Positions 46,301 through 57,800 of a stretch of DNA of 64,000 bases are shown one piece after another (within the stretch, counting starts at the first letter, position 1; each line of letters starts with the position of its first letter). A program made the translations under genes and the position numbers. The stretch is from Gavia stellata (lineage: Eukaryota > Chordata > Aves > Gaviiformes > Gaviidae), in the NCBI RefSeq assembly GCF_030936135.1, contig NC_082632.1, forward strand, positions 357,661 to 421,660, read 5' to 3'. The notes beneath the pieces were generated by a model. That model saw only the letters and a list, made by a program, of their open reading frames with translations. It searched no databases and was not told where the DNA came from.

Positions 46301-46926
46301 TGCAGCAAGGGCAGAGCATCCCAAAGGATGGATAATGCTGCAGGACCTCCCCACTCAGCCCGGAGCTGTGGGAAACAGTCTGGTTTCCACTCTGGTCTCC
46401 ATCCCTTGCAGTGAAGGTGACCCTGGATCCATCCACGGCTCACCCCCAGCTCGTCGTGTCGGCGGACGGGAGGAGCGTGAGGTGGGAAGACGCCCAACAC
46501 GACCCATCTGCTGAGGGGTTTGGCACCGATCCCTGCGTGCTGGGCTGCGAGGGCATCACCTCGGGGAGATGCTGCTGGGAGGTGGAGGTGACACCCAAAG
46601 GCTCCTGGGCCGTGGGGGTGGCCAAAGATTCCCTGAAGAGGAGGGAAGCGACCTCCGTGAGCCCCGAGATGGAGCTCTGGTCCATGGGTCTCTGTGAGGG
46701 TCAGTTTTGGGCTCTCACTTCCCTTGAGCGCATCCCGCTATACCAGATCCAGGTTCCCAGAAGGGTCCGGGTCTCCCTGGACTATGAAAAGGGTCAGGTG
46801 GCATTTTTTGATGCCGATAAGAGGGCCCTGATCTTCACTTTCCCAGCAGCTTCATTCAAAGGGGAGAGTATTCATCCCTGGTTCCTGGTGTGGAGCGAGG
46901 GGTCCCAGATCACATTGTGCCCCTGA
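43350..46926 (+). CDS. TRIM gene C, TRIM39/TRIM27-type E3 ligase
   Basis: Seven plus-strand exons join in frame to 476 residues: 43350-43769, 44360-44455, 44798-45028, 45227-45249, 45541-45656, 45857-45886 and 46412-46926. All borders are GT-AG. RING Cys16 to Cys56 ([20 protein letters not shown]) and B-box2 (CERHREPLKVFC to HRSHTML) are complete, and the coiled coil runs about 141-250. The 30-nt mini-exon encodes ILMFELPEK. The B30.2 domain is unusual: the PRY word usually written LPDNPERFD is replaced by PSAEGFGTD, and GRHYWEVEV reads GRCCWEVEV. The domain is otherwise full length and ends WSEGSQITLCP. It is the only TRIM gene on the plus strand in this window, head to head with B and tail to tail with D. 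The ATG has context CCCATGG; in-frame ATGs further up lie in C-rich sequence without domains. Confidence 0.88.
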
Positions 46927-48113
46927 AGCTCTCCCCTCTCAGCCAAACACAAGTTTTATGTCCCCGACACCCTATTTCCAGCACTTTGGAGGACTTCTGT
47001 CCACTAAAGTCCTAGCTGGCCTTTCCGGCCTCTCCTTCCATCCTCAGTGATGCCAAAGGGTTGAGCATCTCTGTGGGTCCATGTCCCAAATGGTCAACCC
47101 CAAACTGGGACATCAGTGGCTGACAAATGGAACCACATCTGCCCCACAGCATCTTGTACCAGCTTGACTGCTTCTCTCCCTTCTCTTATGGTTTTAGATG
47201 AAGTAAAAAGATTTACATGCTGTAATGTTCTTCTCAGTCTGGTTATTTGCTGCTTCTGGGTGTCAGGTTCAAGGGGGGGAGATGGAGTTTTGGTTAGCTA
47301 AATCCCGCTCCTGATATTTACACAAAGCCTGTGAGTTGACTGTGCCCAGAAAGGTCCACAAGCCCCATCCAGGGACCTAGGGACATCCCTGGAAGCCATG
47401 TGCCATGCTGCTCTCCTGTTTGCTGGCAGTCCCAACCAGAGGGGAAAGACACGGAGGAGAAAATAATATAATTTTTTTTATTATTAATGATCTACACTAT
47501 GGAGGTTTCAAATATCAGTTGTTGGAGGAGAAGAGAGGGGCATCTTTGCCATGGATGAACGTTCCATCAGTGAAGGTACCACGCTGGTGAGACCCCACCT
47601 TGCAGATTAACCTCACCTGGCATCAGAAACTTGCAGAGCAGACATCTGCATCTGAACCAGCCACCCCAGGATCCTTTATAAGGGAGAAACTGTCTGGTTT
47701 AGGGCAACTGCACCCATGGGGAGGTTAGGGAAAAAAAAAAAAAGGTAAAGTTTGAGCCAGTCACCTTCAAACCCAGGAGTCCAGATGGGGATGTCTATAC
47801 TTAATCAGGCAAACCTTGGGAAAATTTGATTTTTCCATCATTGTTATTCTGAATTTTTCCCCTTTTCCCACCAATTTCCACTTCCACACCTCAGGGTCCC
47901 CCCTCCAGAGCTTTTCCCCCTCTCTTTGCCTCCTTTTTCTTATCTTTTCTTATCTCTTCTCCCTGCACATCAAGCCCCTAGTTTCATGAGGAAGAAGGAA
48001 ACACAAAAGCCAAAGTCCCATTTCTTCTGCTCCCCATGCACCCCTGGTCCATGGGGGGCACATGGTTGTCCCCTGAGGCTGTAAAAAGTGGGGGGGATGC
48101 TGCTCTCTGTGTC
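46927..48113. other. Tail-to-tail spacer of genes C and D
   Basis: Holds the 3' ends of C (plus) and D (minus). For C only an AGTAAA variant near 47202 was seen. An AT-rich block at 47461-47490 (AATAATATAATTTTTTTTATT) lies between the two genes and contains AATAAA for the minus strand. Confidence 0.5.
47477..47482 (-). other. Possible polyadenylation signal of gene D
   Basis: TTTATT on the plus strand, AATAAA on the D strand, about 630 nt after the D stop codon. Confidence 0.4.
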
Positions 48114-51100
48114 TCAGGGACACAACCTGAGCCGGGACCTGGCACCCACCACCCAGAGCCACGGACGGACCCTCTCCCCGGTGAAGGAGGCACGGGAAAA
48201 AATGAATATGAGCCCCCCCTCATCCCCATCAAAGAACGCTACCGTCCCCCCAGCATAGTCCAGGTGGATGCTGACCCGCTGGGGCACCCAACGGAGGGGT
48301 AGAAGGGTGACCTTGCGGGTGGTGAGCGCCCGGACTTGTCCTCCCCACTTCTCCACCCCCCAGATCCCTCCTTGGGGGCAGAGGCTGAGGTGCCCCTTCC
48401 GACGGATGGACTCACGGGCCACCCCCACAGCCCAGTCCCCCCCGTCCCCCACCTCCACCTCCCAGCAATGCCGGCCGGCCGCGAAACCCTGGCATCCCAG
48501 GACGAAGGGCCAGTAGTCGAATCGCTCCGGGTTATCGGGAAGGTCCTGTCGTCCTTCCCCGCGTCTCACACTCTTATGGTCCTCGGAGAGGATGAGGTCG
48601 GGGTGAGCCGTGTCGGGGTCCAGGGTCACAATGGCTGTGGGGTGGGGAACAGGGGTGTCAGAAGCAAGGCTGAGCATCCCAGGGATACGGGGGGCTCGGA
48701 GGGGGCCAGCAGGAGCCAGGCTGGCATCCAAGGGGCAAAAGCATCCCAAGACGGAAGCATCCCCAAGAAGGGGAAGGGTGCTGTACATGAAGCAGAAAAG
48801 CTGTTTTTAACCCCCCAAAAAAAAACAAAAGGGAAAAGTGCACAGTAATGGCAACAGGCTCATGCAGAAATCCCTGCAGACTTTAGGCTACGTCCAAAAT
48901 AAATGCTGAGGGGAAGAAAAAAAATGAAGGAAAGCAATACGTGGGATGCGAACCAGCAAAGTCTTGAGCAGGTCATCTCCTACAGCAAGCGCCAGCCCCA
49001 GGATAAGGCCAGACTGGTTCGGCTGAGCACGTGATTGAAAAAAAAAAGAGCTAAAACCTGAAGACAAGGCGATGAATTGGGTCAATCCATTTCCATACTT
49101 GTTTCATGGAAATAGTTAGGTTTCAAGGCAGGGGCTCTGCCCTGGGGCGGGTTTCCTCCAGCGTTACGCTGAGGCTCCAGCTGCAGGGCTGAGAAAACTT
49201 GTTGGGTTGCCCTGATTTTCATATTCTTCCTTCAGCACCTATTTTTGGCCACTTTGGGCTGGGTGCTCTAACAGGTATGGCTGGCTGCTCTTACGTTCTC
49301 ACGCTCAGCAGAAGCCACTTTTTGGGAAAGGCTAGGCTGGAGGGGGAGCCGAGCTAGAGAGCAGCCCATCCTTCATCCGTGAGCATCCTTCAGGAATTAG
49401 GGCAAAACATGTATAATTAAGAGAGTGATAAATAAGGCATTAAGTGGGTATCAAATTGTCATTTCTTCTGACCAGGAAAAGCCCTTTGCTCTTCCTCTCC
49501 GCCATCTCAGGGTTTCTCCCTGCAGTATTTCTGTTCCCAAACTGTGTCCAGAATGAGCTAAAGGCAGCTCAGCTCTCACAGGTCTCCCTAAGGTATGGCT
49601 ACTCTATTTTTTATCTCTTCCTCAAGCCCTTCTCAGTACCTTGCAGCTTCTTCAGACTTTCCTTCAGAGCACTGTTCCTCCATGAGAAATGACAGACTCT
49701 CTCTTCTGACTCTGGAGAAACATCCACTGGCAGATGGAAAGTCACTTTCCCACACCTGGGGGGAAAAAATACAACAACCCATACTTTTCGGAGTGATTGT
49801 CATCATTTCAGGAAGTCTGATTCCACCAGAAATGAGGTGATGGTATTGCTAGAATGTTGGGTTTTTTAATCGTACCCCCTTGGCAACCCAAACCTCAAGA
49901 AGAGTCAAAGCCAAGTTTCCCTCTTGGATTAATCTGATTTTTTAATTTTATTTTTTATGTAGACCATGAGAAAGGTCCTGCTTGGGAGGACTGGGTTAGA
50001 GAAAAGAGCCAAGACTTTGCAGTGAAATTAAAGCCAGCCTTTGCCATGCAGAGGTGGTTGTGAGGCTAAAGCTCCTTTGATCAGCACACCCCCAGAAGTG
50101 GTCAAGAGAGGAATCCCTTAGGAAGAGCGGGGACATGCATGTAGCATCGATCCCCAAAATACCCCTCCAGACTCTCGCAAGTTCCTTGAAGCAGAGGTGC
50201 ATTCAGCAGCCAGCCATGAGTTTTATCCTCCATGGTCATTGCCCTTTGAAAAACTCATGAAACAGCCTCTCAGAGAGACCACGTACCTGCTGATGGTGCT
50301 TTTCACATCCTAGGGAAAGAAGAGAGAAAGAGGAAAAGAAGCTCAGTGGGAGCTTTTCTCCTTAAATCACAGCAGTGATGAATTGTTTTTTTAGGGATGG
50401 ACCTCAGGTCTCTGCTCCCACACTCTCCTCAGGGCTGCATCCAGGCAAGGTCTGAATACGTGCAGGGACAGAGATACCCACACCTGGAGGGACCCTGACC
50501 CAGGGAGGCATCGCACTCACAAGGAGAACATTTTTTCCCCCAAATCTAGAAAAATTTCTGCTGCAAACTGTGCTAGTTGCCTCTCATCCTTTCACTGGAC
50601 ACCTCCAAGACACTGGCTCTGTCTGCTCCATGATCCCATTAGACCGTTGCAGATTACCAGGGTCCCCAGCAGCATTAATAGGCATTAATGGCCCTGATCA
50701 GCCCCACCTGAGACCCCCCCCCACCCCCTGCCCGTGGCTCAGGGGCTCTATTTAAGCTCAGTCCTGGGGTATTTAGTCCTTTTGCAAGATACCTTGGAGG
50801 AGCATGGCCATGGACCCTGCTGATCCACCCCGTGGGCTGCATCTTGCCTTCAGACCTGCCTCTTGCCCATGGACCTACCTGATGCTCTGGGCTGGTCCCC
50901 TCTCTCAGGTACCGCAAAGGTGGGGTGAAGGCTGGTGATGCTCTTGCTCCCTACGCTATCACGCTCAGCTCCCCATCCCACCAGGAACCACCAGCCCTCA
51001 CCATCCCCTGCCACAGACAGCGATTGCATTCCCTTTTTTCCCACCTTTGCCAGCTGCAAATCTCCCTCTCCTCATCCCCTTGGGCGTTTCAGATCTACAG

Positions 51101-51904
51101 AGGGAATAGGAGCGGACTGGAACTGGGAAAACCCAACTAACTAAGCCAGTAGCTACCTGCGGGGGGAGGACCCTCCCTACAATTTTCCTTTGAAAAACTA
51201 TAAACTGGATGAATTCACTCACCAATTGCTGATTCTTCTCTCCTTGCCCTTGTGTCGGGGTGTCCAGCTGGGATATCTCCTCCGAGAGTTTGGTGGTGTT
51301 TTTCGCCTGCCTCTTCTCGATCTCATTTTTCAGGTCTTCCAGCTGTGAGAGCAAGAAAAGCTCCTGTCCTCCCGGGACCTGCAGCGTGCCTAAAATCTGA
51401 GCACCCTCTGCCAGGGCTCAGCTTCTATCCTCCCCTTTTAATACGCAAACGAAGGAGCAGCGGGATGGGAAATGCCACGAGGAATTAATGGAAAGGCATT
51501 TCCCACAGGAGGATATCGCCTGTGAACCCACATTCCTCCTAACTTTTCTTGAATTCCTGGATAAATGTGGGAGGGGGGTGGGAATCAAACTTGAGGCAAA
51601 AAAGCAACACGGATTTGGGAGGAAAGATGCTGATAAAAGCCACAAACAGACTTCATGAACTTGGGTGGAAAGCAGTGATATTCCTCCGTTTACCAGCACA
51701 GCAGTGGTACAAAGCAACCAAAAAGGATCTCAAGAAATGACCCTAAAGTTGGTGTATTACTGCCCAGGGACTGACAGGTCAGGGAGGCTGACACCTACCA
51801 GATCCTCCAGTTTTCTGCACTCCAGGGTAGCTGTCCTTCCTCGGAGACCTTCTCTCTCTTCCTTCAGAAAACTTAATATCCGCCTGAATTTCTTCCGAAG
51901 TGAA
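48114..51904 (-). pseudogene. TRIM gene D, decayed 5' half, open B30.2 exon
   Basis: Minus-strand TRIM with recognisable exons at 51904/51895-51799 (exon 2), about 51434-51205 (coiled coil), 50309-50287 (23 nt), 49755-49640 (116 nt) and 48634-48114 (B30.2, 521 nt, fully open). The B30.2 exon is good: LPDNPERFD, GRHCWEVEVGDGG, ending SRLRLCP. The 23-nt (DVKSTISR) and 116-nt exons are also sound. Exon 2 spans 97 nt instead of 96 and its frame switches between EEIQ and LSFLKEEREGL. The coiled-coil exon is about 230 nt instead of 231, with a frame change and stop near its start, and its usual donor site (after ATCCAG) is not GT; a GTGAGT lies 18 nt inside. No RING/B-box exon was found before gene E. 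It cannot encode a normal TRIM. A short B30.2-only product, or an error in the assembly, remains possible. Confidence 0.75.
50680..50908 (+). promoter_or_regulatory. TATTTAAG promoter/first-exon element, copy 3
   Basis: Plus-strand copy inside the D intron between the 23-nt and coiled-coil exons, antisense to D. Blocks: GGCATTAATGGCCCTGA, CACCTGAGACCCC, GGGGCTCTATTTAAGCTCAG (TATTTAAG at 50749-50756), ATACCTTGGAGGAGCATGG, CCATGGACCCTGCTGATCC, and donor TCTCTCAG|GTACCG. Likeness to the 63.4 kb copy goes on past the donor to about 51.0 kb (GCTCAGCTCC..., ACCACCAGCCCT). Confidence 0.6.
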
Positions 51905-54351
51905 CTAAAAAAACCTGTTGTTTTTATCCCTTTGATGGGGCTGGATCTCTCTCTTCCTGTTCCTTCCTGGTCCTGGGTAAAACTGCGGCACGGATGCGTT
52001 GAGCCTGCGAGTCAGCTCTTCGTGCCATGTCTCCTGGGCAGGAGGTGGTGACACCCTTGGCCGGATCCGCTGGGAGCGTCGTGTTTCTCCCTTGACAATC
52101 TTCCAGCTTTTTATCCTGGGGAGCTGTTGAGGACCGTCACCTCGTGGCTTTTGTCCCTCTCCTTTTAGGGCTGGGCACTAGGCAAAACCATCAACCCCCC
52201 CCCCAGGAAAGGGCTGGAGGCAAAAGACGTTCAGGCTACCAGGAGGGTGAGGAGCTCTTGAAGCTTGGTGGGACCACGGATGAGGAAAGCGTAAGAAAAC
52301 AGGGAGGGAAATGTGCAATGAGAACCTTGTAGGTGCTGGAAGAGGGGCCGCAACTCAATGCGCGTAAAGGGGCACAAGTTGGGGTCCTTGGGACCCCTCC
52401 CACGAACGTGCCTATAGCTGCCCATCACTACATGCCCTTCCAGAAGCGCTCTCCTGGCTCTGAGCTCACAGGGAAGTTTCTAAGCAATTTCCAACCCACT
52501 GCTCTGTTAAGCTCCATGGCTAAATATATATATTTTTCGCATGGCGGCAACTGGGAGTTCTAGAGACAGGGTCACGGTGAGCCAGCTGAAGGGCTACCAA
52601 CTGAGATAACTCTCCCAGCTGCAATAATTTGGCCAGGTTTGGAGATGCAAGTCTCATTTCCAGCAAACTATTCCCATCAGGAAAAGCCGCAGGGGAGTCG
52701 CTCGCTCCGGGAACAGCAGGACTGGAAGCAAACACCCTGCAACCACTTCCCAGGGAAGCGTGGCCTGGGGTGAGCAGGTTGGGAGGCGGCAATCTGTCCT
52801 GCCAGACGCAAGAGGTGGGTGCAACCCAGTGAATGTTGGCATCTAATGAGACACCGCCATCTGAGCCGGGCTGCTTTGCTTTTCGGCGGAGAGAGGCTCC
52901 CCGCCGTCGGCAGAGCCTCGGGCACGGCTCCTTTCATCTCAAAATTAGATGCCTACGGTTGGGCAAATGAGTCGCACCCTAAAAGCGTCTACAGAGCCTG
53001 GAAAACCGGCTGGGGTGGTGACATCTGCATTGCAGATTTCTAGAGGGAAGGGGCACCCTGGAAGAGATCTGGATGGGGATCAGAGACACGGAGGGAACCT
53101 GTGGCCCTGAAGGAGTCAAAAACATCAATCTCTACCTCCAAGGAAAGCACTGAGTTTTACTGGGATTTGGTATTCTGTGTCTTGTTTCTCAGCAGGCGCC
53201 TCTGAGAGGAGCGTGGTGGGACCACGGTGGTTCGGGGACCTCCATCAACCCACAAATGTGTCCTTGCAGAACACCTCAAGAGCTTTTCCCCTCATTCACC
53301 CAGGTTTTCTTCCTCGGCCCTTCCTGCACTGACAGCCTGTCTATTCGTATTACCCTCCGCCTTTCCCAACTGGGCTTGAATCGGTGTCAGGACACGGACC
53401 CAACGTACAAGGTGACACAGAGGATCATACCCCTCCCTGTCAGAGACGTGGGAAAGGGGATGAGAAGGGAGAAAGAGCAAAAAGACCTCGAAAGACTTTC
53501 CCAGTAGCCCTGATTCCCCTTTTTTAATAAATCCTCATGCTTGAGCTCCTGCAGTGATTTCAGGCTGGCTTTGTGGAAGGCAGATCCTGCAGCGGGATCC
53601 CCCGTGTCTCCCAACTGATGGGGCCAAGCGACAGCGATGCGCTGGACTGAGGAGTATGGATGGAGGGGAGATGTCACAGCGGGACAAACAGCACCAAAAC
53701 ACCGGCCCTAAGTTTGCCTGCAGTGGGACCCGTGGGGATGGTGAGATGGGGCTTCATCACGGGGTTCCCACTCATATCTCGTCTGTTATTCTGAGCCCAA
53801 CATCGCCCGCTCCCTCCCACTCTTGCTTCTGGTTCCTCTTCTCAGTTCTATAATCAATAACGTGTATTTATTTCGGTAATGCCTCTTCCTTTTTTGGGTT
53901 TTCTCAGAAGAAAATCAGCAGTTTTTTGAGGGAATCAATGTAGGTGAGTCAGGTGAAAATGCCAGAACTTGCATTTCGCCTATCCACTCCAGCTGCTTTT
54001 GTAGTTGAGGAACATCTAACCGGCACAGCCACGGGAGCCTCTAGCACAATTTATCCTACCTTGTCCCTCCTGAACAGCCAACAAGGAGAAACAGGCTTTT
54101 CTTGGGAGTTAACCAGGAAGCTGGATGTGTATAATGGTATGGAAAACTGCATTCCAGGTGGGTTTGTTTCCCTTCACTGCCTGCAAAGGGGGCTTGAATG
54201 ACTGGAGGTCCCCCACAAGACGGTGGAAAGGTAAGCGCGGTGTCCCCATCCTGTGCAGCTTTTCTTAATCTGGCTGACCCAAAAGCTAAGAAATCCAGAA
54301 TAATATGTCCATAGCAAGGCAGAAGGTGGAGAGTGAAAAATGAAATGTTCT
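51905..54351. other. Region where the gene D RING exon should be
   Basis: No C3HC4 or B-box pattern in any frame on the minus strand. Short open frames on both strands have no known domain. The last 500 bp before 54851 form the 3' flank of gene E. Confidence 0.6.
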
Positions 54352-54357
54352 TTTATT
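54352..54357 (-). other. Possible polyadenylation signal of gene E
   Basis: TTTATT on the plus strand gives AATAAA on the E strand, about 500 nt after the stop codon. Confidence 0.45.
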
Positions 54358-54850
54358 TAAAATAAATATCAGAAATGTAGACAGAGATAGAGACCAGCTC
54401 CCCAAACCAAGCCAGTTTGTAGTGAAAGGCCACCTCCCTTGGCAGAACAGATTCTGGATCTGCCTTGCAATTGATGCCAGAAAGAAAACACTCTGGAAAG
54501 AGATATAAACAGGAGGATTCAGTCCATTAAAAGCAAAAATAAATTTTAAAAGACCACACATTTGAAAGTCCTGAGTTCTCTCCATCCTTGATCAAGCCCT
54601 CAACGTTCCCTTCCTTCTGACGTGCTGACTCCGTCACCTCGTACTGGCTGATCCTTCCTCTTCACCGCTGTCTGCTGGTGTCCCCGTCTCCCCATCCTTG
54701 CTGTACAGGTGCCATCCCAAAGCTCCCAATGGAGATGGACACGGGAGAGGAGCAGCAAGCTCCCTCGTCGAGATGCTCTGAGCAACCACAGCAAAAAGCT
54801 GGCATCACGTGGGAGATAGACCTTAGCGAAAGGGACGATTGACAGACACC

Positions 54851-57800
54851 TCAAGGACAGATTCGGAGGGGAGACCTGAATCCTACCCAGTCCAGAGGGG
54901 ACATCAACTGCCCAGTCATGGACTGGTCCTCTGAGGGTGGGCTTTGGGTGATTTCTTGCAAACGAGCCCCCATCCCCATCTTGAACCAGGGGAAGACCCT
55001 CTCCCCGTTGAAGGAGGCTCTGGTATAAACCAAGATGGGAGCATCATCATCTGTGCTGAAAAATGCCACCCGCCCCCCTCCATAGTCCAAGGAGACCCGT
55101 ATCCTCCTGGGAAGCGGGTTCAGGCGCAGGTTGGCACGGGGGGATGTGAGGGAGTGATACGCCTCCAGTGCCCAGACCCCCTCTTTGGGGGTGAGGTTCA
55201 GCGGTCCCTTCCTCTTGACCGATGCTCGGGCCACCCCCAGGGCCCAGACGCCCCCCTGCCCCACCTCCACCTCCCAGAAATGCCTCCCCGAGGTGAAGCC
55301 CTCGCAGCCCAGCATGCAGGGTTCGAAATCAAATCTCTCCGGGTTGTCCGGGAGGTCCTGCTGAGTCAGCTGGCCCCTGGCTTGTTTGCGGTCCTCGGAG
55401 AGGTGAAGGTTGGGGTGAGCCGTGGCCGGGTCCAGGGTCACCTTGGCTGCAGGACAAGGAAGAACCAGAGTATTGGAGGTAGGGCTTGGCCCCAGGAGAG
55501 GCTGGAGATGTTTCTTTTCCTCCCAGCGTCTGGAACCAGCCCTGCTTTCCTGCTTCTCCCAGCTCTGGATGTTCCATGGGGGACGCGGGCAGGTCTGGGA
55601 CTGGCATTACCCTTGGGGCCACCCAGCAGAGATGCCCCTGGGTGGAAGGAGAAGGGGGAGAGGACAAAGCATGGAGTGGAGGCGTGGGGAGGGAATGGTG
55701 GGAAATTCATGGGGAGGGAAGGGGAAGTGCAAATGCTCTTCTCGGGTGTTCCTTTCCTTCGGGTCCTGGAGGGGCATTTGGCTTTATTAGGACTATATCT
55801 CAGCCCCTGGATACACCAGGAGCATCAGGATGCTGCCACCCTTCCCTTCCTCTCCCTGGAGGATTGCATTGTTTTTTTCCACGGGAATCTCTTCCACAAG
55901 CCAAAAACCCCATCTCTCCCACCCACCGCCACCAACTTACTTGGCTCTTGCAATTTAAACATCAGGCTGTCTAAAGAGGAGAGAGATTTCACCGTATCAG
56001 GATTACGTGTTAGGCAAACTGGCCGCAGCTTAGCTTTATCACGCAGGCTGGGGAGGCAAAACGGCTAAAGGGAGACTTGGGAGGGGAAATATTGAGGGTG
56101 TGAGGGCTTGGCTGGGTGTAAAGGCTTTGGGTTGACTTGCTCCGGTGCAGGTGTTGATGCTGTGATACCTACACAACTCTCCCAAAGCTGGGGGAGATGA
56201 ACCTCCTGGCCAAGCTAAACTCATCTCCAAGAGACACCTCAACAGATTCTCCCGCTGTTGCAGCATCCCCTCCCTGGCTTTGTACCCGCATGAACTTTAA
56301 TTTTCCCCGCTAGCTTGGAAGTGGTGGGAACAACTGCACCAGCAGCTCTGTTTGAATTTGCTTTTCACGTGGGACATGGGAGAGGAGATTCCCTTGCTGA
56401 GCTTGGTTTTCTCTCCTCTCCACTTCCCAGCTATTTTTGCCCCAGGAAAAACTGTTGGTGTCCTCCTCTGGTTAAAAGTTTCAGCTGCATTTATTTACAA
56501 CAGTTACGAGGTGGGTTTTGCATTAGCAGCCAGCACACAACAGAGTTTTCCCAGATATCAGGCGCACAAGGCAACGTGCCTTCTCCTAACCCTGCCCGGT
56601 ACCTTGGCATTTCCTCAGCGTGCCTCTCACGAGGGCATTTCTCTGAACAAAGTCCTCAAGTTGTCTTTCCAGATCGGAGGAAATCTCCACCGGAGGGTTG
56701 AACTTCATCATCTCACAACTGCAAAGAGAGAAAAAAAAAAAAAGTGTGATACATTTGATTGCTCATTTTGTTCTCATCAAATAATCCGGGAGAAGCTATG
56801 GGATGGGCTGAGGATACTTATCCAGGAGCAAATAAAATTCCCCTTTTCCCTGCCCTGTTTCTTTGCAGTTTGTTGCCCCCACGCAGTTTCTGAGCACACC
56901 GTTGCAGGAGGCTGAGCTCTCGACTGCATCCATCTGGTTTGAAACCCCGACCTCAGGATTCACCCAGGTGGCATCCAGACCTCTCCAAGCATCAGAGCGT
57001 GGGGGAAGTGAGAAGGAGCCACGTTACCTATTCAAGAGTCTTCTGATGTCCTAAAGGTGGGAAGAGAGAGGAGGGACAGTTGGGGAAGAGCAACAAGTGT
57101 TGTGTCTTCTGACAAAAGTTATATATTTTTACAGCAATGCAGTAGCAAAGAAGGACCCTTGTGCATGTGATGATCCCACCTGCAGCAATGCTAAAAGACA
57201 CCAGGGAGCTCCCACGGGGCTGAATTCGGGCTCCCAGGTCTCAGGCTTTGCTCTATCCCTCCTTTCCCCACCAGCCCTCATGCTTTGGGCTCTCACCTGC
57301 AAGAACTGGCTTGCCGGCTGCTGGAATTTCCCCTCTATCTCCCAGATCAGGGTGTCGAGGTGGGACATCTCCTCCGAGACCTTCGCCACTGCTTCCTCCT
57401 GGATAATGGTGATGGCCCGGTCCAGGTCTGCCAGCTGGGTCAGGAGGAGGCGCTCTTGGTCCTTCAAAAATTGGTGCAATTGCTCGAATTCACACACTAT
57501 CTTCTTCCCTTCGTTTTTGGTTTTCTCCTGCCAGGATCAGAGATGAGGGCAAAGGGATGAAAGATGAGCAGGAGACCTCCCTGCACAGCAGAAGGCATGC
57601 CACCACCTCGCTACGACTCTAGCACCCGAAACACCGGCAAAAACTTCCCTCGAGGATTATTTTTGCATCATTCTAGTTTCTATTAGTGTCACACCTCGGA
57701 GGCTGACACAGTCTGTGGGGCTGCCACAACCCCAGACCTTTGCAGAAGGAATCACAGTAGCCTCTGGTGAAGCTCTGCAAGATGGGCAGGAGATGATGGG

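Noticed and set aside
51905-54350. Hidden RING exon for gene D
   Set aside because: Minus-strand frames were read for the C-x2-C...CGHNFC pattern and none was found.
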